Of a stretch of 64,000 nucleotides of DNA, positions 42,229 to 50,698 are shown in pieces. The notes beneath the pieces are model-generated. The model did not search any database and was not told the DNA's origin. It saw only the letters and a program-made list of their open reading frames with translations. This DNA comes from an uncultured Oscillospiraceae bacterium (GTDB lineage: Bacteria; Bacillota; Clostridia; Oscillospirales; Oscillospiraceae), in the NCBI GenBank assembly GCA_947629795.1, contig CANRFC010000004.1, positions 1-64,000 of the forward strand, read 5' to 3'. The number at the start of each line of letters is the position of its first letter. The stretch's first letter is position 1. Made by a program: the position numbers and the translations under genes.

Positions 42229-44364
42229 TTACTCGGCGGCCTTGGCGGCGGGGGCCATCATGAAGTTGTAGATGACCTGGGCCCACTGGGCGCGGGTGAG
42301 GGTCTTGTCCAGCATCAGATCGCCATTCTCATCGCCGATCATGAGCTTGCTGCCGTCCACGCCCTTCATCTCAGCGTACTTGGTCATGAAGGTCAGAACG
42401 TCGTTGCGGAGCATGGGGCCGTCCTGGTCAAACTCATCGACGAGCTTGTTGTCCATGGCCCACTTCACAGCGTCGGCATACCAGACCTCGGTGTTCCCGG
42501 TGGTGGGAAGCTCCTTGCCCTCGTTGGCGGCGTTGTTCTTCTCCATGTTGTAGATGGTGTTGTAAACGCTGGCCTCGCTCACAGCCTCCTCGGGGGCGAA
42601 GACGCCCTCGGCGGTGCCCTTCATGATGCCGTTGAAGGCAACCAGGCGCACGGCGGGAACATACCAAGCCTCGGTGTTCACGTCATTGAAGGCGGTGAGG
42701 GGGTCGTTGATGGTGATGCGGCCGGCGGGCTCGCCGTACTTCTCGGCGGGGATAACGCCGCCCAGGACCTCGGTGATGTACATCATCACGCACTCGTCCA
42801 GAGGCACACCGGTGTCGGTGATCTTCTCGGAGGTGGACAGGGCGTAGTAGGTGTCGCCGCCGGCGGCCACGAAGTCGTTGGTGACCACGGCGTAGGTGGC
42901 CTCAAGGTCGAAGTCCTTGCCGTTGATGGAGTTGATGGTCACACGGTTGATGGAAGCGGGAGCGGCATAGGTGGTGCCGGGATACATCTCACCGGCGGCG
43001 AAGGGGATAGCCACATTCACGGTGAAGTCAATGCCGGCCACCTGGGGGAAGCCGCCGATGGCGGAGGGAGTGCAGAAGGTGGAAGCCTCCAGGGCCTCCA
43101 GCAGGGCAGCGCCGGTGACGTAGTCTACGGACACGGTGTTGCCGAAGGGCAGGACGGTGTTGACGTCCTTCTTGGAGACGTCGCCCACGGCGATGGCGGC
43201 GCGGATGCCACCGCCGTTGGTGACGGCCACCACGTTCTCAGCGGGGACGCCCAGGTCTTCCTTGGTGGCATACCAGAGCATGGCGTCGCAGATCAGGTCG
43301 CCGTTGTTGGTCTCCTGAGTGCGGTTGCCGGGGGCCTTGGCTCCCTCCAGCTCCACCTCGCTCTTGGCGAAGACGGTGCCGTAGTCGGCCTCGATCTCGG
43401 CGCGGATCTCGGTGGCCTTGGCCAGGACAGCGTCACCCTCGGCCACGGGAATGGTCTCGGTGGGAACGCACCCGGTGGTGATGGTGCCGTCCTTGATGGT
43501 CACAACGCCCACGTTGGCGAACTTGGTGCCGGTGGAGGTGACCACGGTGTCGCCCACCTTGCGCTCGGCGTTGGTCTTCTCCACGATCTGATCCTCGGTG
43601 GAGTGGGAGTGGCCGTCGATGAACACATCGATGCCGGAGACCTTGGCCAGCAGGTCGATGGAGCGGTTGGCGGTGGCGGCGGTCTCGTCGTCGATGCCCA
43701 GGTGGCCCACGCAGACGATGACGTCGCAGTTCTGGCCCTCAAGGATCTTGACCTGCTCTTCGGCCACCTTGTACATATCCTCGCCGCCGGCGAAGGTCAT
43801 GCCCGCGATCTTGGCGGGGTGGGCCTTGGTGGCGGTCTCAGGGGTGTCCAGGCCGAAGAAGCCGATCTTCACGCCGCCCTTCTCGATGACGGTGTTGGTG
43901 CCGAAGGCGGGGGCATTCTCATAATAGAGGTTGGCGGCCAGGATGGGGAACTCGGCCTTCTCTTCCAGGGTCTTCAGGTTGGCATAGCCATAGTCGAACT
44001 CATGGTTGCCGGGGGCGGCCAAGTCATAGCCCACCAGATTCATCAGCTCGATGGCGGTAGCGCCCTGGGAGACACTGACGGAGGTCTCGCCCTGGCTGAA
44101 GTCACCGGCATCCACCACGATGACGTTGGCGCCGGCAGCCTCGTACATAGCCTTGAGGGCGGCCATCTTGGCATAGCCCTCCACGGCACCGTGGACGTCG
44201 TTGGAGTGGAGGATGACGACGGCATCCTTCGCCTCGGCGGGGACGGTGTAGGGGGTGACTTCGGGGGCGGCGTCAGGCGCGGCCTCGTCAGCCATGGCGG
44301 GGACCGCCAGGGACACAGACATGACCAGCGCGAGACCCAGGGACAGGAGCTTCTTGAGTTTCAT
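42229..44364 (-). CDS. SLH-anchored 5'-nucleotidase, intact
   Basis: A 711-residue secreted enzyme: signal peptide 1-26, metallophosphoesterase domain, 5'-nucleotidase C-terminal domain and SLH repeats from about residue 560. All usual metal ligands are present: 'VVILHSNDVHGAV' (Asp56, His58), 'VIVVDAGDFSQG', 'APGNHEFDYG', 'CVGHLGID' and 'FIDGHSHS'. The substrate domain has 'AVTNGGGIRAAI' and 'VLPFGNTVSVDYVTG'. It should release nucleosides and phosphate from nucleotides at the cell surface. AAAGGTGA precedes the ATG. It has its own promoter and terminator. It contrasts with the eroded relative at 10681-12864. Confidence 0.95.
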   Translation of the reverse strand: MKLKKLLSLGLALVMSVSLAVPAMADEAAPDAAPEVTPYTVPAEAKDAVVILHSNDVHGAVEGYAKMAALKAMYEAAGANVIVVDAGDFSQGETSVSVSQGATAIELMNLVGYDLAAPGNHEFDYGYANLKTLEEKAEFPILAANLYYENAPAFGTNTVIEKGGVKIGFFGLDTPETATKAHPAKIAGMTFAGGEDMYKVAEEQVKILEGQNCDVIVCVGHLGIDDETAATANRSIDLLAKVSGIDVFIDGHSHSTEDQIVEKTNAERKVGDTVVTSTGTKFANVGVVTIKDGTITTGCVPTETIPVAEGDAVLAKATEIRAEIEADYGTVFAKSEVELEGAKAPGNRTQETNNGDLICDAMLWYATKEDLGVPAENVVAVTNGGGIRAAIAVGDVSKKDVNTVLPFGNTVSVDYVTGAALLEALEASTFCTPSAIGGFPQVAGIDFTVNVAIPFAAGEMYPGTTYAAPASINRVTINSINGKDFDLEATYAVVTNDFVAAGGDTYYALSTSEKITDTGVPLDECVMMYITEVLGGVIPAEKYGEPAGRITINDPLTAFNDVNTEAWYVPAVRLVAFNGIMKGTAEGVFAPEEAVSEASVYNTIYNMEKNNAANEGKELPTTGNTEVWYADAVKWAMDNKLVDEFDQDGPMLRNDVLTFMTKYAEMKGVDGSKLMIGDENGDLMLDKTLTRAQWAQVIYNFMMAPAAKAAE

Positions 44365-44428
44365 GCTTGCTTCACCTTTCCTTTTCCAAAAATTTTTCGG
44401 ACGATGAGATGAACTTGCTTGCGGTCAT

Positions 44429-44457
44429 ATTGTAACAAAACGGTGACAAAATTACAA
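44429..44457 (-). promoter_or_regulatory. Promoter of SLH 5'-nucleotidase gene
   Basis: On the minus strand, TTGTAA (44452-44457), 17 bp, TACAAT (44429-44434). Confidence 0.7.
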
Positions 44458-44471
44458 GGGCCGGGGGAAAG

Positions 44472-44505
44472 AAAAAGGACGGATTTTTCTCAAATCCGTC
44501 CTTTT
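44472..44505 (-). terminator. prfB terminator
   Basis: A 14-bp stem AAAAGGACGGATTT (44473-44486) / AAATCCGTCCTTTT (44492-44505) lies 28 bp after the prfB stop. Confidence 0.8.
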
Positions 44506-44532
44506 CGCTTATGAAAAAAGTCAAGCTGCTCC

Positions 44533-45654
44533 TTATTTCGTCGCCCAGTTGCCGGTGGCCGAGCAGGTGAGGTAAGCGTTGATGAAGCCGTCCAGGTCCC
44601 CGTCCATGACGCCGTTGACGTTGCTGGTCTCGAAGGCGGTGCGGTTGTCCTTGACCAGCTGGTAGGGCATGAAGACATAGGAGCGGATCTGGCTGCCCCA
44701 CTCGATCTTGAGCTGGACCCCCTTGATGTCGGAGATCTTCTCGGCGTGCTGCTGCATTTTCAGCTCCACCAGCTTGCTCCGGAGCATCTTCAGGCAGGTC
44801 TCCTTGTTCTGGAACTGGCTGCGCTCGGTCTGGCAGGCCACCACGATGCCGGTGGCGTGGTGGATGAGCCGCACGGCGGAGGAGGTCTTGTTGATGTGCT
44901 GGCCGCCGGCGCCCGAGGAGCGGTAGACCTGCATCTCGTAGTCCTCAGGGCGGATCTCCACCGAGTTGTCGTCCTCGATCTCGGGCATGACCTCCAGGGC
45001 GGCAAAAGAGGTCTGCCTTCTGGCGTTGGCGTCGAAGGGGGAGACCCGGACCAGGCGGTGGACGCCGTGCTCGCTCTTGAGGTAGCCGTAGGCGTTCTCC
45101 CCCTCGATGATGAGGGTGGCCGACTTGATGCCCGCCTCGTCGCCGTCGGTGACGTCGGCCAGCTTGCACTCAAAGCCGTGGCGCTCGGCCCAGCGGGTGT
45201 ACATCCGCAGGAGCATCTGGGCCCAGTCCTGGGCCTCGGTGCCGCCGGCGCCGGCGTGGATGGTGAGGATGGCGTTGGAGTTGTCGTACTCGCCGGAGAG
45301 GAGGGTGGAAAGGCGGGCCTCCTCCATCTCGGTCTCCAGCTTGGCATAGCCCTCCTCCAGCTCGGGGACAAGGCTCTCGTCCTCCATCTCGTTGCCCATC
45401 TCGCACAGGGTCAGCAGGTCCTCCCAGTGGGTCAGCCGGCGCTTCTGGCTGTCCAGCTTGCCCCGAAGGGTGTTCATCCTGCGGGTGGCCTTCTGGCTCT
45501 TCTCCAGGTCGTCCCAGAAGCCCTCGGAGGCCGACTCGGACTCCAGCATCTCCAGCTCCCGCGCCGCGGCGGAGAGGTCCAGGGCCTGTCCCAGCTCGTC
45601 CAGGGCGGGCCTTAAGTTGTTGAGTTTTACCTTGTATTCGTCAAATTGAAGCAT
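44533..45654 (-). CDS. prfB: Peptide chain release factor 2
   Basis: RF2 reads UGA and UAA stop codons and releases the finished peptide. The 373-residue protein has the codon-reading domain and the universal GGQ motif in 'YRSSGAGGQHINKTSSAVRLIH'. The coding frame is continuous from the ATG at 45654 (GGGAG eight bases upstream), so the programmed +1 frameshift found in many prfB genes is absent. A promoter lies at 45691-45719. Confidence 0.96.
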   Translation of the reverse strand: MLQFDEYKVKLNNLRPALDELGQALDLSAAARELEMLESESASEGFWDDLEKSQKATRRMNTLRGKLDSQKRRLTHWEDLLTLCEMGNEMEDESLVPELEEGYAKLETEMEEARLSTLLSGEYDNSNAILTIHAGAGGTEAQDWAQMLLRMYTRWAERHGFECKLADVTDGDEAGIKSATLIIEGENAYGYLKSEHGVHRLVRVSPFDANARRQTSFAALEVMPEIEDDNSVEIRPEDYEMQVYRSSGAGGQHINKTSSAVRLIHHATGIVVACQTERSQFQNKETCLKMLRSKLVELKMQQHAEKISDIKGVQLKIEWGSQIRSYVFMPYQLVKDNRTAFETSNVNGVMDGDLDGFINAYLTCSATGNWATK

Positions 45655-45690
45655 AATCCATACTCCCGCTTCCATAAAATCGCAGTTGCT

Positions 45691-45719
45691 ATTATATCGG
45701 ATGAAAGGGGATTTGTAAA
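45691..45719 (-). promoter_or_regulatory. prfB promoter
   Basis: On the minus strand, TTTACA (45714-45719), 17 bp, TATAAT (45691-45696), about 37 bp before the start. Confidence 0.75.
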
Positions 45720-45740
45720 GGGGAGGATGGGGATTTGAGG

Positions 45741-46718
45741 TCAGGTGGAGTTCCGCAGGATCAGCTCGGTATTCAGGATGATCTGCCGGGGCGTGGACCC
45801 GGGATACTCGATCTGGTCCATGAGCATATTGCAGGCCTGGGTCCCGATCTGATAAGTAGGTTGGGCAATGGTGGTAATAGAGGGGCTGGTCATGGTGCTG
45901 ATGTCAATGTTATCAAAGCCCACCACGGCCGCATCGCCGGGGATATCCAGGCCCAGGCTCCTGGCGGCGCTGATGGTGGCGGCGGCATAGACGTCGGAGA
46001 CACAGAAGACCGCATCCGGCCTGTCGGCCATGCTGAGCAGCGCAGTGGAGGAATTGAGGCAGATGTTGTAGTCGATATCGGGCAGCCGAAGGATCCACTC
46101 CTCCTTGACGTCTATCCCATTGGCGGCCAGGCAGGCCCGGTAAGCCTCCTCCCGCTTGACGGCGTAGTTGTTCCGGAGGGAGGAGTTGATCAGAGCGATC
46201 CGCCGCCGCCCGGTGGAAATAAGGTAGTTCACCGCTGTGTATGCAGCCCTGAAATTGTCAATACCCACGAAGGCCACATCCTCTTCATTGTGGTCGGTAC
46301 ACATGACCACGGGGACCTTCTCCCGGAGCCGGTCCAGGACCTTAATGTCCGGAATGGCGTGGGCGATGATCAGCCCCCCAAAAAAGTTCCCCTCATATAA
46401 AAAGGTGTAACTCTCAGGCATGCTGTAATTGCTCATGGAGAAGAAGAGCACGTCATACCCCCGAACGCTGGCGGAATCCAGAATGCCGCGGAAGATCTCG
46501 GAATAGAAAGGGTTGGTCAGCTCCGGAAAGCTGGCCAGAAGCACCTTGGAGGAACCTCTTTTGTTGGTGCGCTGGGCCTCCAGCGTATTTGCCACCGAGA
46601 GGATCCTCTGCCGGGTGCTCTCCTTGACGGTAGGCGAGTCGTTCAGCGCCCTTGAAACAGTGGCTGTGGACACGTTGGCCAGCTTGGCTACCTCGCTTAT
46701 CGTGATCTTTTTGTACAA
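45741..46718 (-). CDS. LacI-family transcriptional regulator of the C-glycoside locus
   Basis: A 325-residue regulator with the LacI helix-turn-helix and hinge at the N terminus ('ITISEVAKLANVSTATVSRALNDSPTVKESTRQRILSVANTLEA') and a periplasmic-binding-like ligand domain ('VLLASFPELTNPFYSEIFRGI'; 'FVGIDNFRAAYTAVNYLI'; 'DAVFCVSDVYAAATI'; 'AAVVGFDNIDI'). The start is a TTG at 46716-46718 with AGGAGGG six bases upstream. It diverges from the importer genes, and palindromes lie in the gap between them, including one over its own -10 region. It probably controls both directions in response to a sugar-like ligand. Confidence 0.93.
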   Translation of the reverse strand: MYKKITISEVAKLANVSTATVSRALNDSPTVKESTRQRILSVANTLEAQRTNKRGSSKVLLASFPELTNPFYSEIFRGILDSASVRGYDVLFFSMSNYSMPESYTFLYEGNFFGGLIIAHAIPDIKVLDRLREKVPVVMCTDHNEEDVAFVGIDNFRAAYTAVNYLISTGRRRIALINSSLRNNYAVKREEAYRACLAANGIDVKEEWILRLPDIDYNICLNSSTALLSMADRPDAVFCVSDVYAAATISAARSLGLDIPGDAAVVGFDNIDISTMTSPSITTIAQPTYQIGTQACNMLMDQIEYPGSTPRQIILNTELILRNST

Positions 46719-46761
46719 TCAGATCCCTCCTGGCCAGCTGCGGTAAGCTGAATTTGCATGA

Positions 46762-46778
46762 ATGTATAAATTATACAT
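46762..46778. promoter_or_regulatory. Palindrome over LacI gene -10 region
   Basis: ATGTATAA-A-TTATACAT is a perfect inverted repeat that overlaps the TATAAT of the LacI promoter. It is a candidate autoregulatory operator. Confidence 0.55.
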
Positions 46779-46798
46779 CATCTTCTTCCTGCTGTAAA
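46770..46798 (-). promoter_or_regulatory. Promoter of LacI-family gene
   Basis: On the minus strand, TTTACA (46793-46798), 17 bp, TATAAT (46770-46775), about 50 bp before the TTG start. Confidence 0.7.
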
Positions 46799-46895
46799 CT
46801 CCCAAAAACACAAAAGCTGGCCATTCTTTCCTGCCAATTTGCACAATGTTGCCCTCGCACTTTGATACAAATTTCACAAATCTGTTGTTCCCCTC

Positions 46896-46924
46896 TTGAC
46901 ATATATGCAAATTTTTGTTAAAAG
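46896..46924 (+). promoter_or_regulatory. Candidate promoter of the importer and catabolic operon
   Basis: TTGACA (46896-46901, consensus), 17 bp, TAAAAG (46919-46924). The -10 is poor, as is common for regulated promoters. The inverted repeat at 46914-46936 overlaps it. Confidence 0.5.
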
Positions 46925-46936
46925 TAAAGTAACAAA
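46914..46936. promoter_or_regulatory. Inverted repeat over importer promoter
   Basis: TTTGTTA (46914-46920), nine bases, TAACAAA (46930-46936) is a perfect inverted repeat overlapping the putative -10 and start site. Confidence 0.5.
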
Positions 46937-46946
46937 TTTGATATTT

Positions 46947-46965
46947 AATGTAATTTTATTACATT
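46947..46965. promoter_or_regulatory. Palindrome in importer leader
   Basis: AATGTAAT-TTT-ATTACATT is a perfect 19-bp inverted repeat about 20 bp downstream of the probable start site. Confidence 0.55.
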
Positions 46966-47059
46966 TTGTTGCGGAGGGCACGTTCCCCCGTCCTCCCTTC
47001 CACATCTCTGTATTCAACCGGAAACGGTGAATAAAAAATAGAAAAAGGAGAGTATCACA

Positions 47060-48223
47060 ATGAAACGGAATTCCAGATCCATCGCGCTCTTGCTGTCCGC
47101 AGCCATTCTCGCTTCTCTGGTGTCCGCCTGCGGAGGCGGCTCCACCCCCACCCCCACTCCCGCTCCCGCGGCTGAGTCCCAGCCCGCCGTGAGTGAGCCC
47201 GCCGTTGAGAGCTCGGAGCCCGCTCCCGCCAACTATCTGGACCAGGAGCCCCTGCGCATCGGCATCATGCCCCACCAGATGGGCGTTTCCATCTACTACG
47301 CCGACAAGCACGGCCTGTTTGAGGAAGCCGGCATCAACGTGGACGTGGCCATCTTCGGCGGCGGCGCCGCCATCAACGAGGCCTTCGGCGCCGGCGCTCT
47401 GGACGGCGCCATCAGCGGCCTGGCTTCGGTCTATTCCCTGGCCAACAAGCTGGTCACCATGGTGGGCGAGGTTGATACCGTCGGCTCCGACTGCCTGGTG
47501 GTCCGCAACGACAGCGACATTCTCAGCGTCAAGGGCGAGATCCCCGAGCATCCTGAGATGTACGGCTCTGCCGAGACCCTGCGGGGCAAGAGCTTTATCG
47601 CCCAGCTGGGCCAGTCTCACCAGTTCTACGTCCTCAAGTACATCTCCCAGTTCGGTCTGACCGAGGATGACATCACCTTCATCAACATGGAAGACACCGC
47701 CGGCCCCCAGGCCTATGCCAACGGCAACGGCGACGTTCTGGGCACCAAGATGCCCTACTGCTATGACCTGTGCGTAACCGACGGCGGCTACACCATCGCT
47801 GCCACCGTGGCTGATGCCACCGGCATCGAGATCAAGGACCCCATCCTCTTCACCCCCGAGACCATCGCCAACCGCCGCGAGGAAATCAAGATCTTCCTGC
47901 AGGTGGTCTACGGCCTGATCGACAAGTGGGGCGCCGACTATGACAGCTATAAGGAAGCCGTCCGCGAGTACTACAGCGAAAACGGCAAGGAGTTTGACGA
48001 CGCCAAGATCGACTACGAGTTCTCTCAGAACCGGCTGCTCACCTCCAGCGTCATCTCCGGCTCGGACTACTTCATGGGCGACGGCATGCAGGCTGTGGCC
48101 GATTTCTACGGCACCACCGGCGCCATTGCCCCCGAGAATGTGGACAACGTCTACAAGTCCTATGACACCTCCCTCCTGGAGGAGGCCCTGGGCATCAAGG
48201 TCCAGGCGTTCAGCAAGGACTGA
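47060..48223 (+). CDS. ABC importer substrate-binding lipoprotein (NitT/TauT type)
   Basis: A 387-residue lipoprotein with lipobox 'VSAC' (Cys24), a Pro/Thr/Ser-rich linker to about residue 58, and a type II binding-protein domain of the NMT1/THI5-like group ('LRIGIMPHQMGVSIYYADKHGLFEEAGINVDVAIFGGGAAINEAFGAGALDGAISGLASV'). Members bind nitrate, sulfonates, thiamine precursors and aromatic acids; the ligand here is not predictable from sequence. AAGGAG precedes the ATG. A stable hairpin follows the stop, then the two permease genes. By context it should deliver the substrate of the downstream catabolic genes. Confidence 0.9.
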   Translation: MKRNSRSIALLLSAAILASLVSACGGGSTPTPTPAPAAESQPAVSEPAVESSEPAPANYLDQEPLRIGIMPHQMGVSIYYADKHGLFEEAGINVDVAIFGGGAAINEAFGAGALDGAISGLASVYSLANKLVTMVGEVDTVGSDCLVVRNDSDILSVKGEIPEHPEMYGSAETLRGKSFIAQLGQSHQFYVLKYISQFGLTEDDITFINMEDTAGPQAYANGNGDVLGTKMPYCYDLCVTDGGYTIAATVADATGIEIKDPILFTPETIANRREEIKIFLQVVYGLIDKWGADYDSYKEAVREYYSENGKEFDDAKIDYEFSQNRLLTSSVISGSDYFMGDGMQAVADFYGTTGAIAPENVDNVYKSYDTSLLEEALGIKVQAFSKD

Positions 48224-48256
48224 TCTGATTTTCCTTTCTGTTCCTTTCCAAATTTT

Positions 48257-48297
48257 GGAGCAGCGCAGCGCTGTGCGCTGTGCTGCTCCTCCTTTTT
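48257..48297 (+). terminator. Internal hairpin between binding protein and permease genes
   Basis: A 15-bp stem with one G-T pair (48257-48271 / 48275-48289), a three-base loop, then TCCTTTTT. Probably a partial terminator or 3' stabiliser that keeps the binding protein in excess over the membrane parts. Confidence 0.7.
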
Positions 48298-48352
48298 CTT
48301 TACACCATACGCCCGGCCGCTCGGCCATTCATTTATCTAAAGGATTGATATT

Positions 48353-49144
48353 ATGGCAGGAAAAAAGAACCGAAAAAAGTACATTCTCGTGTCGATACTC
48401 TCCCTGTTCGTCTTCTTTTTGATCTGGGAGCTGGCCACCGATGTCCTCCACGTGTTCACCAACCTCACCCTGGCAAGCCCCATCACCGTGGTCAAGACCT
48501 TTATCTACAAGCTCTCCCACACCCAGCCTGACGGCGGGACCATCCAGCGGCACATGTGGGCCTCCCTCCGCGTGGCCCTCTCGGGCTATGCGCTGGCCCT
48601 GATCATCGGCATTCCCCTGGGTATCTTTATGGCCTGGTTCAAGCCCGTGGACTTGCTGGCCCGGCCCATCTTCGACTTTGTCAAGGCCATCCCCGGCCTG
48701 GCCTGGGCTCCCCTCATGATCGTACTGCTGGGCATCGGCTTTGCCTCCAAGGCTGTCACCATCTTCATCGCCGGCATGGTTCCATGCGTATTAAATGCTT
48801 ATGCCGGGATCAAACAGACCAAAGATGTGCATCTGTGGGTGGCCCGCACCTTTGGCGCCACACGGATGCAGATGCTCTTTAAGGTGGCTATCCCCACGGC
48901 GCTGCCCATGATCATGACCGGCGCCCGGGTGGCTTTGGGCGCATCCTGGATGAGCATTGTGGCCGCCGAGCTCATCGCCTCCTCCGAGGGTCTGGGCTAC
49001 ATGATCCAGCAGTGCCGCGGCATCTTCCGCCCCGACGTCATCATCGTCGGCATGCTGTGCATCGGCGCACTGGGCTCGGTCATCACCTGGATCATCGGTC
49101 TGGTTGAGAAGAAAATCGTAAAGGGGAGGGATCACGGTGTCTAA
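48353..49144 (+). CDS. ABC importer permease 1
   Basis: A 263-residue membrane protein of the SsuC/TauC permease type with about six helices. The ATPase-contact (EAA) loop is visible as 'AGIKQTKDVHLWVARTFGATRMQMLFKVAIPTALPMIMTGARVALGASWMSIVAAEL'. AAAGGA lies eight bases before the ATG. It overlaps the start of permease 2 by eight bases. The two unlike permeases suggest a heterodimeric channel served by the two ATPases that follow. Confidence 0.93.
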   Translation: MAGKKNRKKYILVSILSLFVFFLIWELATDVLHVFTNLTLASPITVVKTFIYKLSHTQPDGGTIQRHMWASLRVALSGYALALIIGIPLGIFMAWFKPVDLLARPIFDFVKAIPGLAWAPLMIVLLGIGFASKAVTIFIAGMVPCVLNAYAGIKQTKDVHLWVARTFGATRMQMLFKVAIPTALPMIMTGARVALGASWMSIVAAELIASSEGLGYMIQQCRGIFRPDVIIVGMLCIGALGSVITWIIGLVEKKIVKGRDHGV

Positions 49145-49922
49145 AAAGTGGAAGGACCGTCTTACCAAGCTGCTGTACACTGTGGTATCTTTCCTGGTCT
49201 TTGGCCTGCTCTGGGCCTTCCTGAGCAGCTTTACCGCCGTGGGACAGTTCATGCCCGGCCCCATCAAGACCCTGCAATACTTCTTTGCCCATTTTGCGGA
49301 GAAGATCGGGCCGGGTACCATCCCCTACCACGCCGTGATGAGCCTGAAGCGGGTCATCCCCGCCTACATAGGCGCCTCCGCCGTGGGCGTGGTTTTGGGC
49401 CTGCTGATGGCCATGTACTGGCCCATCGACGCCATTGTCCGGCCCATTTTCAGCATCATCCGCCCCATTCCCCCTGTGGCCTGGATCCCTCTGGCCATTC
49501 TCTGGTTCGGCATTGACGACAAATCCAAGTACTTCCTCATCGCTCTGGCCACCTTTGTCTCGGTGCTTCAGAACGCCTATGACGGTGCCAAGGCCGCCGA
49601 TCAGCAGCTGGTGGGCGTGGCGAGGATGCTGGGTGCCAATGACCGGAACGTGTTCCTGACCGTGGTGCTTCCCGGCGCTGTTCCGTACATCTTCGCCGGA
49701 CTTCAGCTGGGCCTCAACGCCGCCTGGGGACAGGTGGTGGGCTCGGAGATGATCCGCTCGGTGGATGGCCTTGGCTGGATCATCATCCGCGGCACAGACA
49801 ACAACAACATTCTCCAGGAGCTGGCGGGCATCGTCACCATCGGCATTCTGGGCTATGCTCTCGCCGCCACCATGCGCTTTATCGAGAGCAAACTCGTCAG
49901 ATGGAATAGGAGAGGTACGTGA
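49137..49922 (+). CDS. ABC importer permease 2
   Basis: A 261-residue SsuC/TauC-type permease with 'LKRVIPAYIGASAVGVVLGLLMAMYWPIDAIVRPIFSIIRPIPPVAWIPLAILWFGI' and the EAA loop 'QLVGVARMLGANDRNVFLTVVLPGAVPYIFAGLQLGLNAAWGQVVGSEM'. The start is a GTG at 49137 with GGGAGGG upstream, inside the end of permease 1. Its TGA overlaps the start of the first ATPase gene, so the three are translationally linked. Confidence 0.93.
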   Translation: MSKKWKDRLTKLLYTVVSFLVFGLLWAFLSSFTAVGQFMPGPIKTLQYFFAHFAEKIGPGTIPYHAVMSLKRVIPAYIGASAVGVVLGLLMAMYWPIDAIVRPIFSIIRPIPPVAWIPLAILWFGIDDKSKYFLIALATFVSVLQNAYDGAKAADQQLVGVARMLGANDRNVFLTVVLPGAVPYIFAGLQLGLNAAWGQVVGSEMIRSVDGLGWIIIRGTDNNNILQELAGIVTIGILGYALAATMRFIESKLVRWNRRGT

Positions 49923-50683
49923 TGGATAAAAAACGCAGTATGATCTCCTGTGAACATGTCAGCAAAACGTTCACAAGCAAGACCACCACCAATCACGTGG
50001 TCAACGATTTCAGCCTTCAGGTCGAGGAGAATGAGTTCGTCGTCCTTTTTGGCCCCGGACAGTGCGGCAAGACCACGGTCCTGAACCTTATGGCCGGCCT
50101 GGAGCCGGTCTCTGAGGGCAGCATCATGGTCAATGACAAGGAGGTCAAGGGGCCTGACCCCGAGCGGGGCTTTGTCTATCAGACCCTTGCCCTGTTCCCC
50201 TGGTACACCGTGATGCAGAACGTGGAGTACGGCCTGCGCATGAAGGGGATGAAGAAGGCCGAGCGCCGGGAAAAGGCCCAGTACTATATTGACCTGGTGG
50301 GCCTGACCGGCTTTGAGAACTCCTTCCCCAACCAGCTCTCCGGCGGCATGCAGCAGCGGGTGGGCATTGCCAGAGCCTACTGCAACCAGCCTGTGGTGCT
50401 CTTTATGGACGAGCCCTTCGGCCATCTGGACGCCCAGACCCGGTACATGATGCAGGACGAGATTGTGAAGATCTGGGAGAAGGAAAAACGCACCGTGGTC
50501 TTTGTGACCAACAACATTGAGGAGGCCGTGTTCCTCGCCGACCGGGTGGTGGTTCTTACCAACTGCCCCACCACAGTGAAGAAGGAATACGTCATCGACC
50601 TGCCCCGTCCCAGATCCTACACAGACCCCAAGTTCCTGGCTCTGCGCAGCGAGATACAGGGCATCGTTGACAAAACGCTCTGA
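49922..50683 (+). CDS. ABC importer ATPase 1, lacking the switch histidine
   Basis: A 253-residue nucleotide-binding subunit of the NitT/TauT importer type. Walker A is 'GPGQCGKTT' (44-52), the Q-loop 'VYQ', the signature 'LSGGMQQR' intact (139-146), and Walker B 'VVLFMDEP' (158-165). The switch (H-loop) position reads 'VTNNIEEA', with Asn197 where a histidine is expected. The ATG at 49922 and a GTG one codon earlier are both possible; GAGAGGT lies upstream. Compare with ATPase 2, which has the reverse defect; together they would give one intact and one degenerate ATP site. Confidence 0.93.
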   Translation: MDKKRSMISCEHVSKTFTSKTTTNHVVNDFSLQVEENEFVVLFGPGQCGKTTVLNLMAGLEPVSEGSIMVNDKEVKGPDPERGFVYQTLALFPWYTVMQNVEYGLRMKGMKKAERREKAQYYIDLVGLTGFENSFPNQLSGGMQQRVGIARAYCNQPVVLFMDEPFGHLDAQTRYMMQDEIVKIWEKEKRTVVFVTNNIEEAVFLADRVVVLTNCPTTVKKEYVIDLPRPRSYTDPKFLALRSEIQGIVDKTL

Positions 50684-50698
50684 TTGGGAGGTAGCCCC

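Larger units (their letters stand above)
46719..47059. other. AT-rich divergent control region
   Basis: This 341-bp gap has no gene and is far richer in A/T than its surroundings. It holds the LacI gene promoter with a palindrome, a + strand promoter-like TTGACA at 46896-46901, and two more inverted repeats (46914-46936, 46947-46965). About 95 bp of untranslated leader precede the binding-protein gene. Confidence 0.7.

Noticed and set aside
44533-45654. Programmed +1 frameshift in prfB
   Set aside because: The frame is continuous from the chosen ATG to the stop, with no internal TGA near codon 25, so no recoding is needed.
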